Below are positions 9,847 through 19,699 of a stretch of 64,000 nt of DNA, piece after piece. The notes beneath the pieces were generated by a model, which was given only the letters and a program-made list of their open reading frames with translations, had not been told where the DNA came from and searched no databases. Both the position numbers and the translations under genes were made by a program. The stretch is from Haematococcus lacustris (taxonomy: Eukaryota; Chlorophyta; Chlorophyceae; Chlamydomonadales; Haematococcaceae), in NCBI GenBank assembly GCA_030144725.1, contig JASKMD010000012.1:10842621-10906620 (forward strand), given 5' to 3'. Position 1 is the stretch's first letter. Each line of letters starts with the position of its first letter.

Positions 9847-10590
9847 CAGGACCCTGCACAGGGTCACCAGGACCCTGCAACTGGGCAACAGGACCCTGCA
9901 AAAAGCATGTGCACCAGGACCCTGCACAGGGTCTTGGCACACAGGGTGTGTAGGATGCCTCACAAGGTCTCCATGACCCTGCACAGGGTCGGTAGGACCC
10001 TGCACAGGGTCCTAGCGTCATCATGGTCGTAGGACCCTGCACAGGGTAAGCAAGACCCTGCACAGGGTCAGTAGGACCCTGCACAGGGTCCTAGCGTCAC
10101 CATGGTCGTAGGACCCTGCACAGGGTCCTGGCACACAGGGTCATCAAGACCCTGCACAGGGTTTTCAAGACCCTGCACAGGGTCAGTAGGACCCTGCACA
10201 GGGTCCTAGCGTCACAATGGTCATAGGACCCTGCACAGGGTCCTGGCACACAAGGTCAGCAGGACCTTGCACAGGGTTTTCAGGACCCTGCACAGGTTTT
10301 CAGGACCCTGCACCGGGTCGGTAGAACCCTGCACAGGGTCCTAGCGTCACCATGGTCGTAGGACCCTGCACAGGGTCCTGGCACCCAGTGTCGGAGGGAT
10401 GCCAAAGAGGGTCGACAGGACCAGGCACAGGGTCTGCAGGAAGCCTAACAGGGTCCTGGCACACAGGGTAGGAAGAATACCTTAAAAACTCTTGACTCAT
10501 AGGGTCAGCAGGACCCTGCACAGGGTCGGCAGGACCCTGTGCAGGGTCCTACGACCATGGTGACGCTAGGACCCTGTGCAGGGTCCTAGG
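9847..10590. repeat. array of 16-bp near-palindromes GACCCTGCACAGGGTC
   Basis: More than twenty copies of GACCCTG-CA-CAGGGTC and variants are spaced irregularly, often followed by CTAGCGTCA or preceded by GTAG/CAG. Copies near 10510-10590 have the reverse centre (GACCCTGTGCAGGGTC). The arms can pair as hairpins. A related copy sits near the left end of the host element (3958-3976), so the array is best read as its subterminal repeat. Open frames across it are repeat artefacts. Confidence 0.9.
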
Positions 10591-11008
10591 ACACGGGCCA
10601 TAGCTCATTGCTGGCTTGGACTTTTTGCATGCCACCTACTAGGTTGGGCAGCTGTGACCACCCTCTACAATCGCTCATACTCACATTTCATGAAAAGTCA
10701 CTTTGGTCACACGGTGCCAACTCCCTTAGCCAAAATCAGGGTCACAGCCCCACACCTGGTTAAGCAACTCGACACCGAGTGAGAATTACACTTTGGCCCA
10801 AGAGAGTGTTGACCTCCCCTAGGAAAGAAAGAAAGAAAGACTACGCCCTCGCCGTCGGGCGTGCATTAAGGGGGGAGAGTAGCCTCGGGGTGTGCCCTTG
10901 CTACCCTCCCACCGGAGACAGGTGGGGGGGGGGGGGTGGGGAGGGAGGGTTGCCAGGCTACCGGGCGCACCCAGGGGCCATGTCAACATCCTCCCTCCCC
11001 CGCATAGC

Positions 11009-12604
11009 TCATCCAGCCGGTGCTCTTGCCGTTCGTGTCCATTGTTTATTTTGCTTTCTTTGCTGTTTCGGCGGTTCAGCTTGCCGTCTCGCTACAACGA
11101 GTGCGTGTGCAGTTTGTATCGCATGTCGGTGTAGCCACTTCAGCAGGTTGTCGTTTGTGTCCTGGACTCCTAGCTCTAGAAGTCGCTTGTGGGTGTGGTC
11201 CTTGTATATTGTGCCACCCACTCCTAGCATGATGTTGATTTGTTTCGCGGAGGCACAGTTGATGCCTGGTTGGAGTGCTTGGAGCAAGTTGGCGTGCTGC
11301 GCAGTCGCTTTGTGTAGTTGTTCCGTTGGGTCGGTGTCCATGCAATATTTCATTTCTATCAGGGTCACATGTCTATGCCTCAGCGGGATCTTCGTCGCCG
11401 GTCCTTCGTAGGGCCCGTTTGGGGAGATAATCACGGCGTCCGGGTAGGTGATTCGTCCTGTAGTGGTGGGGTCTATATTGAGCGCGCGTCTCAGGTTTCT
11501 GCGTTTGAGCTTGCTTTTGATCGGAGAATCTGTGTCGCTGTCCTCGTACAGGTCGCCGACATCGGTGAAGACCAGGCCGGCGCCGAGGGCTCCGTCCTGC
11601 ACGGCTCGGAGGATGGCGCGGCCGGCCGCATTGTGGCGGTGCGTGACTAGCTTGTTCGTAGCAGTGCAACCTGACAGGATGTGTAGAGCGCTGTCCGGCT
11701 GGCCGCATAGTGGGCAGTTTGTGCTGTCGCTGAGCCCAAAACGGACTGCGTGCTTCTGATTGTAGAGAGTGCCAGTTCTATAGCGCATTATGCACCGTTG
11801 TTGTGGCGTGGTGATGGCCCCATCGCGCCAAAGGAAGTTGCTCATCTTGTGCGCTATGAGGGTGATAGACTGCCAGGCCTCATAGTATATAGAGTCTTGA
11901 TTGGCCAGTCCTAGTCTATGTCTGATGTGCATGTGTGTTTTCAGGCTGCCCATCAGGTCTCCTAGTGGCCGGGGGGGGTGGTCCTCCTTCCCAGGAGTTT
12001 GCAGCCAATGGGTGTCGTGGTAGGGATCCTTGCAACCTGGGATGGTGATATCATGGTTATCATGTTGTGCTGCCAGTTTGGCTGTGTGGTCGGCATATTC
12101 GTTGCCAATGATGCCATTGTGTGCTCTCACCTTGAAGAGGTGTATCGTGGTAGGGCTAGCTTTGATTGTTTGTACTATGGTGGTAAGGATATCCTTGTGC
12201 TTGTGCAGGTGGAGACGCATGGGTTGGAGGACAGCCATCCTTATTTGAAACATGGCGGTGAGGCTGTCGGTGGCGATGTGTGTGTGCCCTTGATCTAGTG
12301 CTGCCTTGATGGCTGCAAGTTCGGCTCTTGTGATCGTGTTGGTAGCCCCCTCTCCACTGGGGTTGATGGTTTGGTGTTGTTGTGTGCCCTGGGGGTGGTA
12401 GATGCCTGCTCCAATGCGTTGGACTGCTCCTGGTGCTGTGGTGCAGCTGCCATCGGTGTATGTCCATGATTTCCAGTCCCCAACCTTTGATTGGAGGTGG
12501 GTTCCCCTCCAGTAGTTATCGAGGGTGTGAGAGGTGGGGGGGAGGGCTGTGGGGGGTGTTGGTGTATCTTGGGGTAGTTTCCTGTAGGTGCCGGCCCCTG
12601 TCAA
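11009..12604 (-). CDS. LINE ORF2 C-terminal part: RNase H, CCHC zinc motif, restriction-like endonuclease
   Basis: This continues the LINE polyprotein after the G13 frameshift. RNase H (about 12460-12080) carries the expected acidic residues in YTDGS, RAELAAI, ATDS and NEYADHTAK. About 11740-11690 a CPLCGQPDSALHILSGC block gives a C-x2-C-x8-H-x4-C zinc motif. It is followed by RHN (about 11640), then PDAVII and, about 27 residues on, EMKYC (11430-11345). CCHC, RHN, PD...ExK is the signature of restriction-like endonucleases of R2-type LINEs. Together with the APE domain upstream this element has two nucleases. The frame ends at 11009; 10824-11008 is 3' untranslated region with G/C runs and the TTTC tail. 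Confidence 0.85.
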   Translation of the reverse strand: MTGAGTYRKLPQDTPTPPTALPPTSHTLDNYWRGTHLQSKVGDWKSWTYTDGSCTTAPGAVQRIGAGIYHPQGTQQHQTINPSGEGATNTITRAELAAIKAALDQGHTHIATDSLTAMFQIRMAVLQPMRLHLHKHKDILTTIVQTIKASPTTIHLFKVRAHNGIIGNEYADHTAKLAAQHDNHDITIPGCKDPYHDTHWLQTPGKEDHPPRPLGDLMGSLKTHMHIRHRLGLANQDSIYYEAWQSITLIAHKMSNFLWRDGAITTPQQRCIMRYRTGTLYNQKHAVRFGLSDSTNCPLCGQPDSALHILSGCTATNKLVTHRHNAAGRAILRAVQDGALGAGLVFTDVGDLYEDSDTDSPIKSKLKRRNLRRALNIDPTTTGRITYPDAVIISPNGPYEGPATKIPLRHRHVTLIEMKYCMDTDPTEQLHKATAQHANLLQALQPGINCASAKQINIMLGVGGTIYKDHTHKRLLELGVQDTNDNLLKWLHRHAIQTAHALVVARRQAEPPKQQRKQNKQWTRTARAPAG

Positions 12605-15600
12605 GCTCGTGTGGGCCGGCGGTGGGGGGGGGGGGGCGTGTGTTTAAGGGGGGTAGGAACTGCCTACCAGCGAGCTGACTCAAGGCGCCGCGCAGGCTGT
12701 TGAGCCATAGTGGGTTCCGTGCTTGCAGATGATGTATTGCGCTCGAGTTGTGAATAAGTACGAGCAGTGAGTGGTGTTTGTTGCTGCAGGTGTACGGTAT
12801 GCTCCCAGCCCACGCTTGTGGCGGGTCTGGCTGCAGCGCATGGGGTGCGAAGGTGCCAATTTTGGTGCACAGGTGGGGGTGCTCAGAAATCCACCGCATG
12901 TATGTTGCAGAGTTTGTGCGTCCTTTGTTGGGCAGGAGCATGGCAGTGAGGGTTGGTGTGTGTGTTGGGGCTTGTGCTGCGTGTAGGGCGTGTCGCACAG
13001 CCATAGTGATGTCTGCTTTGGTGGGTTGGGCCCATGACATGCCTTGGTGCTGGCAGAGTAAGGGGGGGCCCAGTGAGCCAAACAGTTTGTCTTTTTCGCA
13101 TGGGCTGTAGTACTCTTCAAAGAGTGAGCTGCAGTGGAGAGGGGTGGTGTAGCGTTCCTTGGTGATCTCCAGGTGTTGTCTCAGGATGTGGACGATTGGT
13201 GTGGGGGTTGTGTGTGTGGCATCAGCGGTGGCTTGGCCATGCCTTGCCAAGAGGCTTGCAAGCTCTGCGGCAAAGCTAGTGTTTAGAGGTGTCGGGGCGT
13301 CCTTCTGAGTTGCGTTGTATCTAGATAGCAGGTTTGCTGCTCGGGCGGGTGTGATGACTCCCATGCATTTACCATCTGTGTTGTAGACGGCTACGACCTG
13401 CTGTGTGATTGGTTGGGGTAAGGCTTGTGTGAGGGTTGGGGTTTGTTGGCAGGGGTAGAAGTCTGCATGTCGAAGCCACACTTCGCACCTTCCAGTTGGG
13501 CATATGTCAAGCTGCGGGTTAGTGGGGAGGATGTCAAATCTAATTTTGGAGCGTAGCGGGTCGCCGTGGGTGGACTGCCATTGTCCACGTGCAGTGTCAC
13601 TCATGCTTTGTCGCATCAGATCGTCGTTAATGTCGCCGTCCTTGCGCGTGCTTGTGAGTGCGTGTTGCCTAGCCTCCGTCTCTGTTTTGTACTCCTCCAT
13701 GTGCTCGCAGAAGTCTGTATGGTGATTTAGCATGGTGAATGCCTCCGCGCTGGGTTCCCAGTGGACCTCTACTATCTCCTCGTCAGCAGCGGCTCTGCGT
13801 GCCTCCTTCTCGTGTGGAGCTAGCGGTGCGCACGAGGGGCATTCCCATTCTGTGTTGTCATCAGAGCCAGGTCTTTCACTTGGCTTGGCACATTTGCAGT
13901 CAAGAAGGCACTGCCAGTGGTACGTGCGCTGGCATGTGTCACAGACATACATGTCTGCAGCATCTGCATCATTCTCCCTGCTGTTGGGTGACCAGCATAG
14001 CTCACAGTCGCAGTCGTCGTCCCTGAGCTGGCTGCGTGGGTATGGCTTTACGCTCTGCGGGTGGTAGCCATTCTTGGCGTAGAGGGGGAGGGCCCATTTC
14101 TCAACTCTTGACGGGTGCCATGTTACCCAGTATTGCTGTTGCATGGTGCCATCAACCTCCTCTTTAGATTGTTGCTTTTGGTGTGTCCTTCTTGCTGCTT
14201 TGGGGCGTAGGTCTAGGCCAAATGTGGTGTTAGTAATCTGCCAGCCAAAGACCTTCTTGATCTTCTCCCTGTGCCTGAACATCTGATTCAACATCATTTG
14301 GCTGTGGCTAACTGTGCCACTTGTGGCTTGGTCCTCCTTCCAGGTGTATAGCTGGGTCGGGTTCAGGTGTGGCAGAGGGAGGTCAGTGGCATCAGGTAGG
14401 GCTACTCTGCCCATGCTCTTGTTGCCGGTGGGGGGTTTCGGGGCAGGCCTCTTGTTGTTGATATTCTGTGGGTCGGTTGTGGTTGCACTGGTGTGTTGTG
14501 TGTTTGTGTGGGGTGGTGGGGCAGCAGTGGGTTGTTCGGGGGGCTTTTTGAAGAGGTCGGTGATGCGAATGACTTGGTTGGAGGCGATTGAGACCTGCCA
14601 GTTCCACCCTGGTAGTGCGTATGTGCTTTTGTCAGTCCACTGGCAGGCTGTGAGGCCTCCCATGCTCTGGTGCGTCTGCCTGTGCTTGAGGTCCAGGTCA
14701 AGGTTGATGTCTCGGTGGTTCATGATGGCTTGCAGTTGGTCTGAGGTGGGTTCCTCCCCTAGCTGAAGCAGCAGGCGCAGGCGGTTTAGGGCTCCAATGT
14801 GTTTGTGTGTTGCCCTCCTGCCCCTTCGTTTGGCGAGGACCCTCAACTCTCTGCCTGATATGATGTTGGTGCCTTTCATTTCTAAGAGCTGGTGGGGGCC
14901 AGAGAAGCCAAGTGCAATGAGGGGGCCCACTATGGCACGCATCACTCTAGTGTGGTGTTTGTCTAGGGGTTGGGCCACAGATGCTGTGTGTATAGCATGC
15001 AGCTGTGCCAACAGGGGGGGGTCAATGGTGGTGCCTTTGAATGCCACTTGCAGGGAGCTGTTGTGGGTGCAGAGCAGCTGGCGAGCGCGCGAGCATTTCT
15101 GCAGCTCCTTCTGAGTCTGATGTCTGGATGGCTTTTGGGCTAGCAGCTGCGAGAGGTACGTGATCTGCATGGCAAGCATGGACCTGGTGACCTTGCCGTA
15201 GCGGCCCTCCGCTTGGAGTCCTTCCAATAGTGTCTTCACGCAGCGGCTGTTGTATTCCACTGCCAGTGAGGTGCATCCTAGGCCAAAGGTGTCTGTGTCT
15301 TCACGGATCATGGCGCTAGGTGCGCTGACCCACAGGCCAAACCTGCGCTTCATCATTGTGGTTATCATGCTGTCCCATGCTTCTAGGTCAGTGGGTGAGC
15401 AGGGTGTCACTGGAAAGGCATAGGCCAAGCAGGTGGCCACTGCCGTCTTCACGATGTGGAGGGTCTGACGAGGTGAGGCGTATGATGTGCGGAGGCATTC
15501 AAGCCTGGAGCGGAGGGTGTCAGTCATGCGTCTATGCTGGTGCTTCCAGTCCAGGGTCATGGTGATGTTGACACCTAGATACAGGAAGGGCTGGGTGGGG

Positions 15601-18029
15601 GGGAGGTACTGAGTGGCCTGTCCTTGCACCTCAATCTGGCCATGGAGCTGGGCTGCCACCTGGGCTGTGGGATCATTTGTGCCATAGACTTTTGTCTTGG
15701 CCTTTTGGTGTAGTATGCCTGTTACTTTGGTTTTGCTGCCTGACACTTGCAGGCTGCCCCAAGTGGAGTACTCTGTGAGCTTATGCGCCTGGATCTTAAG
15801 GTCGGAGAGGCACGAGGTGAGAATGATGAGGTCGTCTGCAAAGGCTAGGCTGCTCAGTTTGTTTTGATGTCGTAGAGTGTTGTCCTGCTGCTGGGTTGCA
15901 TCGAGGCAGCCGTGCTCATACCCTCTGCCTCCAACATGCAGCCATCGCAAGAGCGGCTCCATGTAGATTAGGAATAGTAGAGGGGAGAGAGAGTCTCCTT
16001 GGATAGTGCCTCGTGTGATAGGAACAGGTTGGCCTTTCAGTTGTGGTGTGAGCTGTACTGTGCTGCTCGCTCCAGTGTATAGATCTTTTACTGCCTCGAT
16101 GGCGTCTGTGGGAAAGCCCAGGTCATACATGATCCAGAGTGTCTTATCCTGATCGGTGGTGTTAAAGGCAGAGGTAAAGTCTACGATGAGTGCGTAGATG
16201 TCTTGTTGGCCTATCTTGGCATCTTCGAGGGCCATGACTAGGCTTTGCAGTTGGGTCATAGTGTCTTGGTGCCGGCGGAAGCCTGCCTGGCAGCTACTAA
16301 GGACGGTGTGTTGTTCAGCATACTCGTATAGTGCCACTGTGATCATACGTGTCCATAGTTTGTAGAGGGTGTTGGCAAGGCCGATGGGTCTGTAGTTGGC
16401 TAGGTCAGTCTCGGACCCCTTGTTTTTGTAAATGAGCACAGTGTTGCTAGTCTTCCATCCGGTGGGGGTGCGGCCTGTCGCCCATAGGACTGTGAACATG
16501 TCGTGTATGGCGGTCGTGATTTCGTTTGGTAGCATTTTCAGTAGTTCGTTAGGTATGTCATCTGGTCCTGGTGCTTTGCCGCTGCTCAGCTGTTTTAGGC
16601 AAGTGTGGAAGGTTGCGGTGTCCTGGGTCGTGGAGTTAAGCCACGCCCTCTTTGCTCTGTTGCCTTCCAGGTCTGGCTCTTCTCGCTGGGTGGCGCCCGT
16701 CTTAAGTGTGAAGCGGTCAATGGCATTGGGCTGCTCCCAAGGTGCCTTTCTAGGGCAATGTTCTGGTAGGTATGTCCCTGATTTGCTGCCTGTGGCGGCC
16801 CAAGTTCGCGTAAAGTAGCGGTCAGCTACCTGGACAAGTTGTGTGGGGTCTGTTGCCAGCGCACCAGTTCTGTCATCGTGTAGGGCTGTGATGGTGTGGC
16901 GTTTGCTCGATGGTTGGAAGATGGCCTTGTTTGCTAGCCTTGGTTTGGTGTGAATGAGCTTCTGGGCAGCTGCTCGGTGTCTGTCAGCATGGATAGCTGA
17001 CTGCTCTTTGTCGTAGGATTGTAGGTCTGTTTTTGTGTGTTTGTAGGCTAGTTTTAGGGCAGTGTGGAAAGGGGTACCGTCTTTGTGGTACATCCTTATG
17101 ATGTCTAGTGCTGTCTGCTTGGCCGCTGTAGGTACTTTGCAGGAGGGGTGGGGAGGCACATGTGTTAGTGCGTCGGTGATGGTGCTTCCCTTGTAGTCAC
17201 TCAGGTGGTGCTGTGCATGCTTGATCCATAGGTGGGTGTGCCGCTTGTGGCTTCTGAGTTTGTTGCAGCCTCGCAGCCGGTAGTGTTGACCTGTGGCATT
17301 ATGGGTTTTGGTTTGGCAGTTTTCTATTGCCACCTTGAGGCATTTGTCCAGGAGTTTGTGCATATGGGTGGCCAGCTCATTCACAACTATTGGTGCACTG
17401 ATTCCATCGATGTGGGTTAGTTGGTGGATAGATTTGGCGCAACTGTTGGTGATGGCTGCATAGTGTGCTTGTGCCGCTGTTTTAGCAGGGCTCAGGGTCA
17501 TTTGCAGGCGTGCTAGGAGTTGTGGAATGTTGTTGTTCGTGTCTTGGCAGGCGTGCTTGAACTTCTCCTGGTCTTCTTTGCTGACTGGAGTTGTGAGCGC
17601 TTTTTTGGAGGTCTGTCTTAAGGTCGGCAATGTGGGTATGGCAGGTATGTTGAGGCCAGTGGACGTGATATCTAGGGCCATAGTAAGGGGTAGGTGGTCG
17701 CTGAGCCCGCCTCCCCATTTGCTTGCGCAGGCTAGCAGCCGTAATTTTGCGGGGCTGTTGCGTGTGAGGATGTCATCAATGCGGCTGTCAGTACTTTGTG
17801 GCTGGCCTGCTTCGTCTGCCTCCTTCCATTGCCTGTGTGTGGCTTTTCTATCTTCTTGTTGCACTGGCTGCAGGTTCTGGGAGTGCAAGAAGGCCCTGTA
17901 CTCCATGTCCTGCGGGTAGGTGGTGTTGCTGCTCCTGTCATTGGGCCGCCAGGTGGCATTCATGTCTCCTATCATTAGGGGGAGGTGTGATCTGTGTGCA
18001 TTTAGGAGTGTTGTTATGGTGTCTTGCAT
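12516..18029 (-). CDS. LINE ORF2: APE endonuclease (partial), reverse transcriptase, PHD-like finger
   Basis: The N-terminus is cut by the gap. The remaining APE part shows GDMNA, SRIDDIL and SDHLPLT motifs (about 17970-17690). The RT has the NYRPIGL block near 16390, AFADDLII near 15830 and a typical thumb. Around 13830-14020 a Cys/His cluster (CDCELC, VCDTC, YHWQC, WECPSC) fits a PHD finger, a histone-tail reader fold. A YWVTWHPS segment and a VHWEPSAEAF segment flank it. The frame ends at 12516, but the protein continues in another frame past a run of 13 G (12624-12636), so the stop is probably a frameshift in that homopolymer, real or sequencing error. The element's own 5' endonuclease half is missing only because of the gap. 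Confidence 0.88.
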   Translation of the reverse strand: MQDTITTLLNAHRSHLPLMIGDMNATWRPNDRSSNTTYPQDMEYRAFLHSQNLQPVQQEDRKATHRQWKEADEAGQPQSTDSRIDDILTRNSPAKLRLLACASKWGGGLSDHLPLTMALDITSTGLNIPAIPTLPTLRQTSKKALTTPVSKEDQEKFKHACQDTNNNIPQLLARLQMTLSPAKTAAQAHYAAITNSCAKSIHQLTHIDGISAPIVVNELATHMHKLLDKCLKVAIENCQTKTHNATGQHYRLRGCNKLRSHKRHTHLWIKHAQHHLSDYKGSTITDALTHVPPHPSCKVPTAAKQTALDIIRMYHKDGTPFHTALKLAYKHTKTDLQSYDKEQSAIHADRHRAAAQKLIHTKPRLANKAIFQPSSKRHTITALHDDRTGALATDPTQLVQVADRYFTRTWAATGSKSGTYLPEHCPRKAPWEQPNAIDRFTLKTGATQREEPDLEGNRAKRAWLNSTTQDTATFHTCLKQLSSGKAPGPDDIPNELLKMLPNEITTAIHDMFTVLWATGRTPTGWKTSNTVLIYKNKGSETDLANYRPIGLANTLYKLWTRMITVALYEYAEQHTVLSSCQAGFRRHQDTMTQLQSLVMALEDAKIGQQDIYALIVDFTSAFNTTDQDKTLWIMYDLGFPTDAIEAVKDLYTGASSTVQLTPQLKGQPVPITRGTIQGDSLSPLLFLIYMEPLLRWLHVGGRGYEHGCLDATQQQDNTLRHQNKLSSLAFADDLIILTSCLSDLKIQAHKLTEYSTWGSLQVSGSKTKVTGILHQKAKTKVYGTNDPTAQVAAQLHGQIEVQGQATQYLPPTQPFLYLGVNITMTLDWKHQHRRMTDTLRSRLECLRTSYASPRQTLHIVKTAVATCLAYAFPVTPCSPTDLEAWDSMITTMMKRRFGLWVSAPSAMIREDTDTFGLGCTSLAVEYNSRCVKTLLEGLQAEGRYGKVTRSMLAMQITYLSQLLAQKPSRHQTQKELQKCSRARQLLCTHNSSLQVAFKGTTIDPPLLAQLHAIHTASVAQPLDKHHTRVMRAIVGPLIALGFSGPHQLLEMKGTNIISGRELRVLAKRRGRRATHKHIGALNRLRLLLQLGEEPTSDQLQAIMNHRDINLDLDLKHRQTHQSMGGLTACQWTDKSTYALPGWNWQVSIASNQVIRITDLFKKPPEQPTAAPPPHTNTQHTSATTTDPQNINNKRPAPKPPTGNKSMGRVALPDATDLPLPHLNPTQLYTWKEDQATSGTVSHSQMMLNQMFRHREKIKKVFGWQITNTTFGLDLRPKAARRTHQKQQSKEEVDGTMQQQYWVTWHPSRVEKWALPLYAKNGYHPQSVKPYPRSQLRDDDCDCELCWSPNSRENDADAADMYVCDTCQRTYHWQCLLDCKCAKPSERPGSDDNTEWECPSCAPLAPHEKEARRAAADEEIVEVHWEPSAEAFTMLNHHTDFCEHMEEYKTETEARQHALTSTRKDGDINDDLMRQSMSDTARGQWQSTHGDPLRSKIRFDILPTNPQLDICPTGRCEVWLRHADFYPCQQTPTLTQALPQPITQQVVAVYNTDGKCMGVITPARAANLLSRYNATQKDAPTPLNTSFAAELASLLARHGQATADATHTTPTPIVHILRQHLEITKERYTTPLHCSSLFEEYYSPCEKDKLFGSLGPPLLCQHQGMSWAQPTKADITMAVRHALHAAQAPTHTPTLTAMLLPNKGRTNSATYMRWISEHPHLCTKIGTFAPHALQPDPPQAWAGSIPYTCSNKHHSLLVLIHNSSAIHHLQARNPLWLNSLRGALSQLAGRQFLPPLNTRPPPPTAGPHELDRGRHLQETTPRYTNTPHSPPPHLSHPR

Positions 18030-18038
18030 GGCGAGGCG

Positions 18039-18538
18039 NNNNNNNNNNNNNNNNNNNNNNNNNNNNNNNNNNNNNNNNNNNNNNNNNNNNNNNNNNNNNN
18101 NNNNNNNNNNNNNNNNNNNNNNNNNNNNNNNNNNNNNNNNNNNNNNNNNNNNNNNNNNNNNNNNNNNNNNNNNNNNNNNNNNNNNNNNNNNNNNNNNNNN
18201 NNNNNNNNNNNNNNNNNNNNNNNNNNNNNNNNNNNNNNNNNNNNNNNNNNNNNNNNNNNNNNNNNNNNNNNNNNNNNNNNNNNNNNNNNNNNNNNNNNNN
18301 NNNNNNNNNNNNNNNNNNNNNNNNNNNNNNNNNNNNNNNNNNNNNNNNNNNNNNNNNNNNNNNNNNNNNNNNNNNNNNNNNNNNNNNNNNNNNNNNNNNN
18401 NNNNNNNNNNNNNNNNNNNNNNNNNNNNNNNNNNNNNNNNNNNNNNNNNNNNNNNNNNNNNNNNNNNNNNNNNNNNNNNNNNNNNNNNNNNNNNNNNNNN
18501 NNNNNNNNNNNNNNNNNNNNNNNNNNNNNNNNNNNNNN
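18039..18538. other. assembly gap (500 N)
   Basis: Exactly 500 N, the conventional length for gaps of unknown size. It lies inside 114-bp tandem repeats of LINE ORF1, which probably caused the break. Confidence 0.99.
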
Positions 18539-18935
18539 TCCGGCCTGCGCATCAGCATCCGCAGTTTGCATAGTTGTGTGAGATGTTAGGTTATGCCGGT
18601 GTGCAGCAATCATGGCTGGCAGGTGGTGGCAATGCTGAGGTGCATGTCTACTGGCTGCCTGCGCATCAGCATGTGTAGCTAGCTTGGCTGTGTCATGAGG
18701 CTGGTCGTGCCAGGCTGCCGCAGCTAAGGCTGGCAGGTGGTGGTGCAGCTGAGTAGCATGTCTCTGTCCGGCCTGCGCATCAGCATCCGCAGTTTGCATA
18801 GTTGTGTGAGATGTCAGGTTATGCCGGTGTGCAGCAATCATGGCTGGCAGGTGGTGGCAGTGCTGAGGTGCATGTCTACTGGCTGTCTGCGCATCAGCAT
18901 GTGCGGTATGCGATTTTGTGTTTAGTGTCTGGCTA
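18539..18935. repeat. 114-bp tandem repeat in LINE ORF1
   Basis: CCTGCGCATCAGCAT recurs near 18543, 18657, 18771 and 18885, giving a 114-bp period and a 228-bp higher-order unit that is nearly identical. It codes for the 38-residue repeats of ORF1 and is truncated by the gap. Confidence 0.85.
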
Positions 18936-19699
18936 TGCCGGTGTGCATCAGACATGGCTGGTAGGTGGTGGCAATGCTGGACGGCGTGCTTCATGTCAGC
19001 CTGCGCATCCGTGTCAAGCGACTGGTCATGCCCGGTGGTTATTTTGTGCATGGAGCATCTGCTACTTCTACCGTGGCACATCATAGCATGTGTAGCAGCC
19101 TTCCAGGTTTGGGATCTTGGCTGGACCTGCAGGAGGGTGTCAGGTGGTTCTCCACAATGGGCTATAGCCTGTTTTGCAGAGTGCCTGCTGCAGCGCGTTA
19201 TCATGTCAGCAACGGCGTCGCAGGTTTGGGTTCTTGGTAAAACTTGCCAGGGGGTGTCAGATTGCTCACCATTGTTGGCTTGGCTAGTCCTTCTGTTGCC
19301 TGTAAATTGATCTGTGACAAGGGCTGGTCTCGGCTGCCGTTTGCTACTTGGGCTGTCGATTGCGACCGAACTGGCTATCTGGATGTCGGCACCACTCCAC
19401 CTGTTCATCTCTTCTGTCGTCCGAGAGAGTTTTAGCACCGTCTGTTCCACGTCGTTGCACCTGTTGCAGACATCGCATCTGTGAAGCATTTGGAACCCAT
19501 CTCCTTCCCGTTTTGTGGCCAGTGAGTCAAAGGTGAACATACTCCAGGACCCACTGGTTGGACCCGCCGCGTTTGTATACTCAGACGATTGCAGCCGAAG
19601 GCCCGCAATCCCGTTAGCATAGCCGCATTGGACCAGTGGGGGAGCAGAGGTCCCCATCAGAAAATAGCACAGGCACAGGCAGGTAAGCAGGCGCGCCAT
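18539..19699 (-). CDS. LINE ORF1-like protein, His/Cys-rich 38-residue repeats (runs into gap)
   Basis: The first ATG of the full-length LINE is at 19699, about 155 bases from its 5' end. The N-terminus (MARLLTCLCLCYFLMGTSA) looks like a signal peptide or hydrophobic anchor, odd for a retrotransposon ORF1. A short Cys cluster RCDVCNRC follows (about residue 72). From about 18930 downward the protein consists of 38-residue (114-bp) tandem repeats with conserved ADAQ, QHCHHLPA and HRH motifs, and these repeats enter the gap. It may be a separate ORF1 or the N-terminus of one polyprotein; the gap hides which. No known ORF1 fold (RRM, coiled coil, esterase) is recognised. Confidence 0.65.

Noticed and set aside
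12516..18029. Large plus-strand frames opposite LINE ORF2
   Set aside because: They carry no recognised domain, whereas the minus strand has ordered retrotransposon motifs.
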